A model generated the notes under the pieces. It made no database searches, was not told the origin of the DNA, and worked only from the letters and a program-made list of their open reading frames with translations. Positions 47,627 through 59,866 of a DNA stretch of 64,000 nt are shown in pieces. The DNA is from Coptis chinensis. Its lineage: Eukaryota; Streptophyta; Magnoliopsida; Ranunculales; Ranunculaceae. The stretch covers positions 107,990,501-108,054,500 of the forward strand of contig CM027380.1 in NCBI GenBank assembly GCA_015680905.1, given 5' to 3'. How positions within the stretch are numbered: position 1 is the stretch's first letter; each line of letters starts with the position of its first letter. The translations under genes were made by a program, and so were the position numbers.

Positions 47627-48463
47627 CTGCATGTCTACATTAAGCGTGCTATTCTCTGAAACTTTCCCAAAGGCATTGCTATAATCTTCTCCAGAATTAA
47701 GAGGTGCTGAAGCCTCTATGTTACCAAAATCGGCAGTCCATGTTTCCTGACCAGATGTATAATCCTCATTGTCTCCATCAAAATCAGCTCCCTCGCCAGG
47801 ACCCAAATGAAACTGTGGGGTGCTCAATTGCAGATTATCTACATTGTCTACTTCTAAAGAGATGGGTGCTGTTAGTACATGGCCATCCACACTAAACAGT
47901 ACTACCTCCGAATCAGAACTCTGATCGTCAGCTTGTTCTAACCGCTCATAATAAGCTCTATAATCTGTCGACTCAACAGAATCTTCACAAGACGGTGGTT
48001 GGCCTTCGAATTCATATAACCTCGTTTCACCATCAAGTTCACTGTTCTCAATTCCATCACTACGCTCAGCATTATCTACATCACTCTTGTTTCTACAAAT
48101 ACTCACACTAGTATCTTCATTCTTCTCACCACCATCACCCCCCGTGGTTACCAAACTATCCAAATTCTTATCCCCATCCTCATTACTCGAAACAACAACC
48201 TCTCTAATAAAATATGCTTCCCCGGAATTATCAAGATACATATGAAAATTCGCTTCAACCCCATTAACCGAAATCCTAACCATCTTCTCAGCACCTTTCA
48301 AAACACCTTGAAATTTACCGAACCGAACATACCAAGGCGTGCTTCGATAAGTCCCATCTTGTTGTTCAACAACAATAACATCTACAGCTCCACCAAATGG
48401 ATGAAATGGTGTTGCTACTGAATATACCCCTTGTGATATAAAACTCCCTACTTTACTAATCAT
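47627..48463 (-). pseudogene. Phosphatidate phosphatase PAH (lipin) N-terminal exon, catalytic half missing
   Basis: PAH enzymes convert phosphatidic acid to diacylglycerol at the ER; they have an N-terminal N-lip domain and a C-terminal HAD-type catalytic domain with a DxDxT motif. Here a 279-codon exon starts [20 protein letters not shown] and covers the N-lip domain ([50 protein letters not shown]). It ends in an acidic Ser-rich region at a good GT donor in phase 0 (47627). A 5' UTR intron is likely, with a donor near 48763 and an acceptor near 48474. Downstream on the same strand I find only a MATE scrap and transposons, with no catalytic exon before RRP46 at 29.2 kb. The exon itself is intact, so it could still make a truncated transcript, or the rest was lost or moved recently. 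Confidence 0.8.
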
Positions 48464-50039
48464 TATTCAAGACTATAGCTCAATTCTTTCAACAGATTAA
48501 CATAAAATTAATCTTTTTAATTATTTCTAATGCCAAGAAACAAAAATGCACAGGCAATAAAAGAAAAGAATATAAAAAAAAAAAAAAATCTCTTTCCTTA
48601 TTTCTTACTTTATTTATTTATTTTTTTTTCTGTCTTCTTATTCTTGATATCTGCATGCAAAGAAAACAAGAACCAAATGTTCAAAATTAGAGTTAAATTA
48701 TCATAACAATGATTTAAACTATGTATACATGTATTACAATTGATCAAAAAGAACATAACTTTACCAGAAAATTGCTAAGTTAGGAGAGAGAGAATGTGAA
48801 TTTGGAGTTTTGAGTTTTGAGTTGGGTCCTCTCCTGACAAGCTGAGAAGAAGAAAGAGTGATGAAACAGATGACTTCTGTTTTTTCCTGGTAAATATTTT
48901 CTGGGGAATTGAAATTGGATAACGATTAGTGTGAAAAGTACGGGATATTACTTTTATAGCCTTCGTGGTTATGTATTATTACGTAGTGAACTTTATTACT
49001 GGAGTTGTAAATGGGGATTAGTGGGAAGGGGTTTTTTGTACATTGAGAATTTGTTGTGACTTATTGGTACGTTACATAAACATAAAAAATGGGAAAATGG
49101 AATAATAAGATGAACTAAACACGTGTTTGTCGTTTTTGAGTTGCACACGTACGACACTGTGTCTACTGGGTATGTTCCTTGTCGCACTTTGCTAGCAAAC
49201 TGTTGATCAGATGGAAAACGTGGGAGGTGCGTTAAGATTTTTAAGGTCAGTACAACATATACGAGTGGATATCATGAGCCAGTTATCGAAAAAAAAAAGA
49301 GTGGATATCATGAGCTAATAATTTTTGTTTCGTTGGTTTTGCTCCGAATTCTATTCTACCCTATAATGAGGGCATGAGGCGCATGGTGTAATGAGGCGCA
49401 TGCAAGTGAGCGGTTTGCCGTGGAAAATTCCGTTCGCACCAATTCAGACTACTGTACCCCAGTTTCTATTTTAAAATACAAAAAAGTCAGCTAAATAGAA
49501 ATGTAATAGTTGTTTTATTTAGGAGCTAAAAAGTAAAAAACGAAACTTACTGGTGGCGTGAGCTAACTTTCTTGATTGAGTTGTCTCTCTCAATACAAAC
49601 TATTGAACGATTTTGTCCCTATTTTGCATCTTCAATTACAAGATAATTGTTTTTATATTATTTTAATATTTGTTATGTTTTTTTTAGGGGTTAATATGTG
49701 TTAAGAATTTTTTTGAAAACATTGGTCGGTGCAAATTGTGGCAGAGAGTGGCGTAGCCATGTGTTCAAAACTAGTTTGTATTAAAAGACAAGAAAAGGGA
49801 AATAGAATTGTAGAGTGGGTAGTGACAGGTTCAACCCTCACTGAAGGAGTAGCCATCTGGTTGCTAAAATGTTCTGAAGAAAGTACAAAAGAAACCTTGA
49901 GAAAATTTGAAGGTTGGTGAGGAGCTTCCATCTGGTCTTCCAATTCAATGTGGCCTACACTCTACCATTCATTATCAGCAGCGTCTACGAAGAAGTTTAC
50001 TTCTGACCACGACCCCATTGATCGGTTGGTAGTGTGGTT
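48464..50039. other. 5' flank of the PAH exon; no other gene seen
   Basis: The first 400 bases contain the likely PAH leader, its intron and promoter. The remainder is AT-rich. Short open frames around 49700-49940 on both strands overlap and show no domain. Confidence 0.45.
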
Positions 50040-51310
50040 TAGGGGTGGGCAATGGGCCGGGTTGGGCTAGCCCGGCCCTAAACATTTAAAGCCCTTAAGA
50101 TATTAGGGCCGGGTCGGCCCGCCCTAAAGTCAGCATAGGGCGGGTCGGGCCGGCCGGTCAAGTCGAAAACCTCAAGCCTCGACCACCGACCTAAAGCCTC
50201 TTTAAAAGGCTTTAGGGAATTAGGGCTTTTAGGTCGCCTATATATTTTTTTTTACTACATCAGGTTTAAAACTCATTTATATTACAAAAATGTATAATAA
50301 TCTACAAACTCAAAGTCCAACCAATCTAGTAATAATCGCAGATAAGTCCAAAATTTAAAATGCACATCCACAATCTAACGAATCAAGACATCGAGAGTTG
50401 AATTTGTTCTTCCTCAGACTCAAACCTCACTAAAATTACATTTAACATCAAATACATAGATAAATAATTATATTATCATTTTAAAAGGAAGAAGTAATAT
50501 ATATAAAGAAAAACACATAATAGTTTTGGTTAAAGGGTCATGGAAGTTGTTAAACTATTTGTAATATTATAAATTATTTCTATAATAGATTCAAACAAAT
50601 ATAATATTACCTTTCTTCTAATTTAAAAGTGATTCAAGCTTTGTATATGGAAATGAAAATATTGGCTTTTGAACAAGTGATGGAGAAATGTTTGAGATTA
50701 CAAATGTCATTTTTCCGACAAAGGTTGTTTTTGGTTTCTATGTTAAAATGTCCGCTCAGTATTTTGCTTTAATGGTGTGGAAGGAAATCTTTAGTTTTAG
50801 ACTTGGCTTGGATGTGAATAAAAATATAATTTATAAGAAATAAGTGGAAAAGAAATTGAGAATAATAAGTTATGGACTTTGACTTGATGATCAAAAGGAA
50901 TAAAGTCTTATTTTTTAGGCTAGTGCTTTCATTTGTTCTTCATTTACCGCTAAGTAAGTTAAAGTTTTTGTTATATAAAACAAGTTATTGGAAGTACTGC
51001 TTGGGTGTAAGTGATAAATGGAAAGCGACAATGTTATTTTAATTGAAAATATTTAACAAAGAGTTGGATGATTATGGTATGTGTATTTATAGTGAAAGTA
51101 TGAAAAACGGGGCGGTTAGGGCTTGGTTAGGGCTTGGTTAGGAATTCGGCCTATGTTTTAGAATCTTAGCCCTAGCCCCGCCCTAGAAGGCATTGGGGTC
51201 GGCCCTACCTACTAAACTCTGTGAGGGCTTTAGTTGTGGAGGGCTTTATGGGGGCTTAGGGTCGGGTCGGTCGTAGGGTTAGGGTCGTTAGGGCCAAATT
51301 CCCACCCCTA
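50040..51310. mobile_element. Non-autonomous hAT element
   Basis: A 1271-base element starting TAGGGGTGGGCAAT and ending with CCCACCCCTA. It is flanked by a perfect 8-base duplication GTGTGGTT at 50032-50039 and 51311-51318. The ends continue as longer, imperfect inverted regions rich in GGGCCGGG / GGCCCTA motifs. The middle is AT-rich with no transposase frame. Confidence 0.92.
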
Positions 51311-51496
51311 GTGTGGTTGCCTATTTAGCTAGTTTGGTCATGGAATCAAGTCGTGGTAAAATGCCAAAAAGAAGCAAATAAAAGAGAAATTTAGTTCTCT
51401 CCAAACTGGAGATGTTATCAGTTTTAGTAGACTTGGGGTACAATTCTTCCACATGTGCGTTACTTGCCAAGGTTGATCATTGGTGATAATTAAAAA

Positions 51497-51630
51497 GGTT
51501 AACTAGTATTACACTTTCACTGAAAAAAACACACGGTCAAACCCAATTTTTTATTTTTTTATTATTTTTTTTAGAGGGATACCTAATTTCCCATCGGACT
51601 CATCTAGTAAGGGTGTAATACTAGTTAACC
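51497..51630. mobile_element. Short MULE-type MITE
   Basis: A 134-base element with perfect 18-base inverted ends, GGTTAACTAGTATTACAC and its complement. It is flanked by an 11-base duplication ATAATTAAAAA at 51486-51496 and 51631-51641. A duplication of 9-11 bases points to the Mutator group. It lies only 10 bases from the next hAT insertion. Confidence 0.88.
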
Positions 51631-51651
51631 ATAATTAAAAACTAACACAAT

Positions 51652-52899
51652 CAGTGGCGGAGCCAGGAATTTGAGTGAGGGTGAGCCACCCAAACAACCA
51701 AACATACAAAAAAATAATTAATAATAACTAATTTCTTTTAACTAATAATTCAAATTTAACCCAACCACAAAATAACTATATTTCGAACATCAAATATCTT
51801 ATAAAATGATACAATAGGAACATTGGATCAAGAGTCTCTAAAATGTAATGTCCAGAGAAGAGGGCAAGAGCCGGTAGAAAGCAGTAGACAACTAGACAAC
51901 GAGGAATATTGAAGTGAGCGGGTAAATGCCAACGCTAAGGTATGCAATCCTTTGCAGAAACTTGAGAGCGAGAGTAAAAGATCTCAATATGAGCATTTTA
52001 ACATTTTAAAACCCACCACTAAACAAATATATAATGAAAACGCTAGTAGAACAAGATCACGGTGCAAATTCCTTCTTGAACACCTACAGAAGCAGCTACC
52101 AAACGTCCCATTAACCAAGATCACATACGGAGTTTACTAGCTTCACTAACGAGTAACGAGTCCATTTCCACAATCTTTGACCAAAAGTCATCATATCCAC
52201 ATACCACATAAGGACCTATTTACAGTCATTATTTTCCAACACCTTAGCATGGGTTGGAACATCTTCAATCTTCATAAGGAACACCAATATGCTGGGATCT
52301 TGCATCTGGCATAAAAATTCGTCCCTAAGTCCCTAACACAACCTCTATTGACTAAAAAAAGTAAACTCCACTATTTAATTAAACACACCTCAGGTCTCAG
52401 TCGGCACTCACAATAATGACAACCATAATTAACACTATAACACATTGACTCCCCTAAAAAACTCCTAAATACAACAAAAAATAGATCTAAAATAGACAAC
52501 AGACAAATTGCCCTTACAATTGCAAACCTAAGTATTTAGTAAATTCACGACAAGAAATTAAGTAAGAGTTGTCATTAAATAATATGGTATATGAATCAGT
52601 ACAAAAAGATCAAAAAGAAGACAAGAAACTAAATAATGTGAGTCTTACCTAGTTACTCCACAAGAAATCAAGAAAAGTAGAAACTTTTTAGTAGAATAAT
52701 TGAAAAGGGAGTTAAGGAGGAGAAGTGGAGTGCCTGAGGGGTTTATTTTGTTTGGGTTTATGGTGTTTTTTTCCCCCTTTTATTTTGTTTGTTTTTTTTT
52801 TTTTTTTTTTTTTTTTGGTTCTACTGATAGTATATATTTTTTTCCGGAAAATTGAGGGTGAGCCAGGGCGTACCCTGGGCCCCCCTGGCTCCGCCACTG
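51652..52899. mobile_element. Non-autonomous hAT element
   Basis: A 1248-base element starting CAGTGGCGGAGCCAGG and ending with CTGGCTCCGCCACTG, flanked by a perfect 8-base duplication AACACAAT (51644-51651 and 52900-52907). Both subterminal regions contain gagggtgagcca. No transposase frame is present. It splits the RNase H-like relic. Confidence 0.93.
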
Positions 52900-53084
52900 A
52901 ACACAATGCCTGTAGAATCACATTCAACCCAAAGGTATGTCCAACCCTTCTCAATGGCTTGCTCAACACCTTGAACAACTGCAAGACACTCATCCATATA
53001 GTTTACAGATATCCCTATCTTTATCTTTCGGCAATAGACAAAAAGAAAGGTTTCATTGAAGTCAATGAAGGTGCACCTACACAA

Positions 53085-55514
53085 GCATTCCCATAATTAC
53101 CAAGTCAAGCATCGTCAATGTTAATATAGTTGGAGCATTAGCTGGTAACAACCAGGGACACTCTTGTATCTGTGAGCTAAGTCCTCTTCAACTCTGTATT
53201 CCAAAGTAAATTCAATATAGAAATTAAATATCACTGGTCCACATATATATGAGTTTTAGAGAGGTTAGAAGAGATCATGATCAAATTTCTTATGTAATCG
53301 ATGCATTTGTTGCACATTTTGTTGTTTGTCATCAAACATGACTTTGTTTTCGTGCTTCCACATTGTGGCAACAATAATCTCAAATGATTGTGATTGTAGC
53401 ATACCAAAGATGTTTGAGGAGGGAGCTCAAACATCTTCGTATTTTTAAAAAAATAAAATAAAATAAAAAATACCGGCCCAAAATATGGATTGGTGATTAT
53501 ATAACTTTTAACAGTTATTTTTATTTATTTTTAACTTTGAGTCAAATTGAAAATATGCTAAAAAAAATTGGCACAGGACAAGGAATAGGAGATGGTGGTA
53601 GAAAATGAAAAACGTAGACGATAAGAAATAAACATGAAGATTTATAGGTTGGACTACGGGTTGGTGCGTCCATAGAAGATCTATTTTTTTGCAAGGATTT
53701 GTTTTGATGATATCTCATTGCACCTCTTAAATTCGAATTGGAAAATGGATAATTTTTATTTAAATATCACATTTCAGTTTTCCCTTTTCTCCTTGACGAA
53801 CTGAAAAATCGAGAATCGATACTTTTACCAAAATCAGTTTATGTTGTTTTCTTTTACGAAATGGGTTTTTTAGACATAGACCCCCAATTGGAGTCCTCAT
53901 TTGATATAGACTCCCAATTTTTCTGGACATTTGTTTTGGACCCCAATTTCACTGGTTGACTGGGTCACCTGTGAGTCAATGCATGTTGACCGGTCAGTTT
54001 ATTGTTGGGTTTTTTGTGAAGACTTAAATGCCCTTAGACATATGTGCAATTAAATAGACGGCTGAGATTAAAAGGGATTTGAAGTTGGTAGTTGTTATCT
54101 TCCTCAAAAAAGCAAAAGCCTAGATCTAAGAAGATGTGGAATAATGAAGAAGAAAAAACATTTAAAATTAAAAGAAATAAATTCGAAACTTTACACAATC
54201 GCTCTAAGGGAGAAGATAGGTGGTAGTTCGATTAACAAATCTGTGAAGGTGATGTTTTGGTTGTTTTATTCACCATTTTCAATACTTCATACTCTAATTA
54301 ACAAAATATTAGACCCCATAAACCCCCAAAATAATACATAGTACATGAGTTCATCTCCATTCACAGTTGGGCTCGCAACAAACAATGGCCTTGTTGGATT
54401 CCTAGATTATTGCATTCCAGCTGGTGTAATAAAGTGTTGTTGAGGAGTATGAACTGGAGCTCTGAAGAATTGAGGTGTTGCAGGGGCTCTAAACTGCTGC
54501 TGACACAGTACTGGTGCAAACTGTTGCTGAGGTGGAAGTGAATGTTGGAGATGTCTGTCCATCCCCTTTCTTCGTATGGACTAAATTTCTTAAGAAGTCA
54601 ATTAAGGTACTGACGAAGAAACCGCCTCGCGTCCATCCCATTGAGAAGTCGAGAGCTTGTGTTGTAAAGATCAGAAGGCATAACAAGGACATTGGGAATT
54701 ATGCAAGTGAGAACATCATGAAATTTTCAACACGGCAAGAGAGATATAGAACTAAGAAGTAATTTTGTGAATGCAGAATGATAGTACATGCATTATTTAG
54801 AAACGTATAGAAATGACGGGTCCCCAAACTTCCAAGGATCAACTGTAGTACAGCGGAGCTGTATGTCCATGAACGAGATCATAAGGGCATATCATCCAAC
54901 AAGCTCAAGTCTGTTTCTGTGGCAATGAGGACGGTCGGTACATTTCAGTTTTGAGGTGCTTCCAATCTATAGTAAAGTAATTGTAAGAATACACGCCCTT
55001 AAGATGCACCCAAAAGAATCTGGTGTCCATGCTCACGGAGGAGGATTAGGCAAGTAAGACCAAGTACAGACGAAATATCGTAGCACTCAGCTTGCTTTAT
55101 CCCAAGATAATTTTGTTATTAAAGTATATTAAGAGATGCTGACGTTAGTAAATAAAACTAAATTAACTCAGAAAATACACAATAAACAAGAGGAATGTTT
55201 TTCATTTATAATACTGAAGCAATACAAAGAAGAGTGACAAAAACACCAGACATTAGTCACAATCATGATTCACTTGCAAAACTTGTAAATTATGATTTTG
55301 TATTCAGTGTACTGATCTTTTGGAATGCTACAAAGACAGTTCAAAATTTATCAAAAGCATCCTGTACATGATGTCTGTTCTTCACCTAATTTCTCAGAAA
55401 CGGTGTACAAAAAAATCTCACAATGAACATGGGAGCACGTAGCCTTTTCTTGAGATATATACATGTGGACTCGGAAAAGGCTTCATTTTTTAAATAGTGT
55501 GGCCTTGCAGTAAA
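53085..55514. other. Intergenic region with no supported gene
   Basis: AT-rich sequence. An open frame at 54514-54762 (KKPPRVHPIEKSRACVVKIR in part) has a charged composition but no domain I recognise, and overlaps a frame on the other strand. The promoter of the IDH-like gene should lie in the last several hundred bases. Confidence 0.35.
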
Positions 55515-58500
55515 ATGGTGCCCGATCATCTACCTGAGCAGCCCAAGCCAACTCTAAGAATACCAGATTTCACTTGCAGTAGTCTTTTTGCTGTTCACCA
55601 AAGTGGAGGAGGTACAAATTATTTCAAACTAAACCGTACTTCAATGAAAACAAAGCAAAGCTTGGGAACTTCTTATACCTTATCTGAGACAGACGGAGAT
55701 ATCTTTTACACTCTTCCCTGGCCTCGGAATCGGACCAGATATCACTGAATCTGTTAAGCAGGTTGCTTTACAATTACTCTTTTACTTTCATTATGAATTC
55801 TTTTTTATTAATCCACTCATATCTAGTGTAGTGTGTTGTGAAATTTGTGATTCTTTAGGGATATTGAGTCATCAGAATGTTTTATGGTTCATAACATACA
55901 TTTATGAGCTGGAATCTACCCCGTGATGCTGATCTTCAATGCCATTAGGATTGTATTTGGGTTTTGATGTAGTTGTTGTTTTACCATGTGCATTCACTTT
56001 GTGACTACGAGTGAGACCTCATTTAAAGAAAGGTGTAATTGTAGTGCAAAGACGCAGCCACTTTGAATTCAATAATCTTTATTTTGATTGGACATATAGT
56101 CTGTCTGAGATCGGTTCAAATTCATTGCTGATGTGATCATAGACATATAAGAATGCAATAGATTCAAGATATAAGATTTTTTTTCTTAATTATATATGTG
56201 CTGTAGGATTCTAACACTTACACAAAGATCCAAAACTGGTTGATCATTATTCTTACAGTTTTGAAAATTATATCTGATGACCAACGTTAATGAGGCTATA
56301 CTACACACTTATGACTGATTTGATCTCCCTTCTTTCTTTCTTTCTCTACTTTATTTTTTGTCTGGTTAACTTTTGATAGACATTTGGATTAGTTTAAAGG
56401 TTTCATTGATATTAATCAAAAGATCTCATTCTTAGTTTTATTATGTCCCTTTATGGAACTATTGTTGACATATATGAGTGTCCCCGAGCCTACTCTAATA
56501 TATTAATAGAATTGACTCTTCACATAAGTTCGAGCTTATGGAGAAATTGACAATTTAACATGGTATTGGAGCCTCTAGTTTCTGAGAGGTCTCGGGGATG
56601 TCCAGTCCTTCTACCTGTGCATTTCCACTTCTGCCAGCCAGGTGAAGATGTCCCGTCCTTCTACCTATGTATTTCCAGCGTGTCCCGCTGAGGGGGAGTA
56701 TTGACATATATGAGTGTCTCCGAGCCTACTCTAATATATTAATAGAATTGACCCTTCACATAAGTTCTAGCTTATAGAGAAATTGGCTATTTAACAACTA
56801 CAGGGTTCTATTTTTCATTCAGTTTAGTACATAGGTTGTGTATTACTTATTTAATATGTATGTGTCAGGTACTCAGCACAGCTGAAGTGCCCATAAAATG
56901 GGAAGAACACTTTGTTGGAAACAAAGAAGATCAGAGGACAAAGAGTTATCTCACATGGGAAAGCCTAGAATCAATTCGTAAAAATGGTGCTGGTATAAAA
57001 GCACCAATGTGGAAACCAATTGGAAATGCTCAAAGATCTATTTACCATGCTTTTAGGGAGGAGCTTTCCCTTTACGCCAGTGTCAAACTTTTCAACAGTC
57101 TATATGGATACAAACCTCGCAAAAATGATGTTGATATTGTCACTGTTACACAACAGGTGAGTATGTTGGTCTGGAACATCAAGTATGCTTTTACGCTTTG
57201 GAAGCCATTTGTTTCATGTTTCTCTTGAAGTTCCTTTTCCTTGATTCTCAAATTAATAGAAATCATAGAAAGTATTTCATAATGTGTCATAGATGAGAGG
57301 CGTAGATGAGAGTCAAGTATGCGCACATGTGGCTGAATATGCTTTCTACTATGCAAGGACACACGGCCGGGATAAGGTGTCAGCTATACATGAACCTGAA
57401 ATTACAACTAAGACAGATGGTTTGTTTCTAAAGGTATATTGATGTAAACGCTTGAAGAAACCCTTTCTATGAAATTCCATAGTTTCTGTTGCATAATTTT
57501 ACTAATAACTGAAACTTTGTCTTATTTTATAGTGCTGTCGCGAAGTTGCAAACAAGTATCCTGAGATTAGATACGAAGAAATTACCAGGGAAGCTTGCGT
57601 CATCAAGGTATTCTTTGCATTTGTTAACATTAGATGTTTGACATTGTTATCAGTGGGGGTGGGCACAGTAACCCCAGTGTGTTGGAGTTGTGTTCCATGA
57701 TGGTCTTGGTGTCTCAACCTGAAATATGAAAATAATATTGTTAGTGATGTGGACAATGATGAAAGTATGGTTGGTGCTCCATGGACATGACTCTTGGTGT
57801 AGTTGATTTTTGTGTGGATAGTATTAACTCTTTGGTTTGCATTTCAACAGCTTGCAACAGATCATGCATATTTCGATGTATTAGCCGTGGATCGCTTCTC
57901 CGATTACTCTGTCTCTAACGACTGTGCTGCCTTGGTTGGGGGTTTGCGTTTAGTTCCCAGGTAGAATTCTTTCACTGTGGATTTCTTCATGGCTTATTTA
58001 CATTATTCCTAAAGTTAAATTTGTCTCCAGTTGCAATATTGGTGAGGGAGGCATTGCTCTAGCAGAAGCCGTGCCTGGTACTGAGCCTGATTTTACTGAG
58101 AAGGTGAATGACTATTACCATTATCTAATTTTCTAAGATGTTTGTCCTGAAATATGCATCCCATGCTTATGTGCGACCATATGGGTCATGCCTTTATAAG
58201 TTTGTTGTTCATATTTTGTTATTTTGATTTTTGAAAATGTGGGGTATTGAACCATCAGTAGATTGTCAGAGTTTTATATGGAAAAATGGTTGAAAAGATT
58301 GAATGATAGTATGATAGTATGAAAGTATCATCCCACTTTGAGCTACTACTGTACTCTACTTAGTATTATCCAAAGTACCTTGGTCAACATGAGCGGAATG
58401 AAAACAAACTCTGGTAACTCTGGTATGAAAACAAACAAACTCTAGTGGATCTTCCTTCATCTATATGTTGAGCAGAGTCTACATGTAGATGGGAAAATGA

Positions 58501-59145
58501 ATTATAAAGGAAGTTCACACCCATTTCTGCCGGGGTTCTCTTGCATATAACTATGAACATATTGGATTTGTGTTACCAACCAAAAGAACAACATAAGGTC
58601 ATCTATGTTCTTTACATTTCCTACCTTCATCAGCATGTGTCATGTGATATAGTTTTGAATGTTTGAACTATACATACTTGGGGTTCTGAAGTTCATTTGC
58701 GCGCACTAAAGTCTAGCAACATCAGTATGCAGGCTGCATTGAGACTTAAGTGAAATTGACAAAACTAATGGCCCCCTTACAACAGACCTGGGTTCAAATA
58801 CTCGCTGAGGCCTGCGGGTCGGGGAGGGGGGTTAAAAATAAATAAAAAATACTGTATTTTTACTATTATTTCTGGTATTGTTATTGTTATTATTAGATTG
58901 GTTTATTGGTTCTTGGATAACTACAGATGCTAATCCCTCATTAATTATTTCAGAATCTAGCGAACCCTACACCACTACTGTTGAGTACAGTTATGATGTT
59001 ACACCATCTAAAACTCCATGACAAAGCTGATCGGATCACTAAAGCCATTGTCAAGACCATTGCACAAGGAACACACCAAACAGCTGATGTTGGAGGAATT
59101 TGTGCAACAACATGTGTTACAAAAGCCATTTGCAACAATATTTGA
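55515..59145 (+). CDS. Divergent NAD-isocitrate-dehydrogenase-like protein, probably non-catalytic
   Basis: Seven exons: about 55515-55761, 56869-57156, 57293-57433, 57533-57607, 57851-57960, 58031-58103, 58954-59145. Exons 2-7 join perfectly in phase (293 codons with stop), giving about 375 residues, the family size. The isocitrate/isopropylmalate dehydrogenase fold is visible: GLGIGPDITESVK, SIRKNGAGIKAP, FREELSLYASVKLF, DVDIVTV, GLFLKCCREVANKYP, GEGGIALAEAVPGTEPDF, LANPTPLLLSTVMMLHHL. However, the family's ENTEGEYSG block with the catalytic Tyr is missing (TVTQQMRGVDE), the catalytic Lys of AVHKANI is Glu (AIHEPEI), and the metal-binding Asp region is altered (FSDYSVSNDCAA). It may be a regulatory or moonlighting paralogue. 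Exon 1 needs one T removed from TTTT at 55704-55707 to reach the GLGIGPD frame. The start (Met at 55515 or 55497) and any transit peptide are uncertain. Intron 1 contains a TRIM. Confidence 0.75.
56463..56796 (+). mobile_element. TRIM (terminal-repeat retrotransposon in miniature) in intron 1 of the IDH-like gene
   Basis: Two direct repeats of 98 bases (56463-56560 and 56699-56796) start TGTTGACATATATGAG (TATTGACATATATGAG in the right copy) and end in CA. The 138-base interior begins at once with TGGTATTGGAGCC, close to the initiator-Met primer-binding site TGGTATCAGAGC. It ends with a purine tract GAGGGGGAG before the right repeat. The flanks ACTAT and ACTAC agree in four of five bases. No coding capacity; orientation plus. 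Confidence 0.88.
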
Positions 59146-59866
59146 AGCTATATTTTATAGTATGTAGATAGTCCTAGGGTTATTGCATAGCTTGCTTTAC
59201 ACCTTATCATCGAGAAGAAAATAGAAAAAACTGAGCTGTACGTTGGTTTAATTATTCTATTCCACATTAATCCACTTTCCCTCTTTTTTCTCTTTTTAAT
59301 TGTTAAGCTGTGATTAAATTGTTAGTCATTGTCCTGCTCAAAACACAGTTCTGAGTTCTTTGAAATTTGAACTGAAGGGGCAGGCTTAATTTTCATCAGT
59401 TTCTAGTCTGAGCTTGTTTTGATCACTCCTTAATCGTGGCTGGGGTTTCTTAAAGAATAAATCACTCGAGTGCATGGCATTTTGACAGATCGAGATTTCT
59501 TGTAGAAAAGTAAGACAGGATGTCTCAGTCATTTAGATACTCGGGATATATTCATCTTTAGGTCTACTATACCCTCAAAAAAATTTGGGATTGAATCTGT
59601 AATGTATGAACACTAGCTACTGAAATAACAACTCAAAGCACAACATCTGTTTTCTTATTTGTTCTTTTGACATTTTTTAACAAAATAAAATAAGACAGTA
59701 AATTTTTTTTTAAAGACTGTTCATCTTCTCCTCCATCCAATCCCTTATCCAGTGGATGGAGTTCATATGTAAAATCTTAACTACTCTTAATCAAGATCTC
59801 ACAAGCTCAAATATTTTTCTAGAGCCCAATTTCAAGCGTCAATTGCACAACTCTTCACAAGTTAAC

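Larger units (their letters stand above)
51345..53084 (-). pseudogene. RNase H-like (RVT_3) relic interrupted by two transposons
   Basis: On the minus strand, 52900-53084 reads MDECLAVVQGVEQAIEKGW then LWVECDSTGIV, the helix and the acidic D of the RNase H-like domain found in many plant proteins derived from non-LTR retrotransposons. The coding trace resumes on the far side of the insertions, at about 51350-51485, as QPWQVTHMWKNC and LITSPVWRELNFS, which are later blocks of the same domain. Between them lie a 1248-base hAT element and a 134-base MITE. Frameshifts are needed even after removing these, so it was probably dead already. Confidence 0.65.

Noticed and set aside
52725-53096. Plus-strand frame with a Phe run
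   Set aside because: It spans the poly(T) tract and right end of the hAT element and lies opposite the RNase H-like relic; the real coding trace is on the minus strand.
58780-58850. GGTTCAAATAC-like B box suggesting a further SINE or a tRNA
   Set aside because: No A box at proper spacing, no cloverleaf and no tail or flanking duplication could be found.
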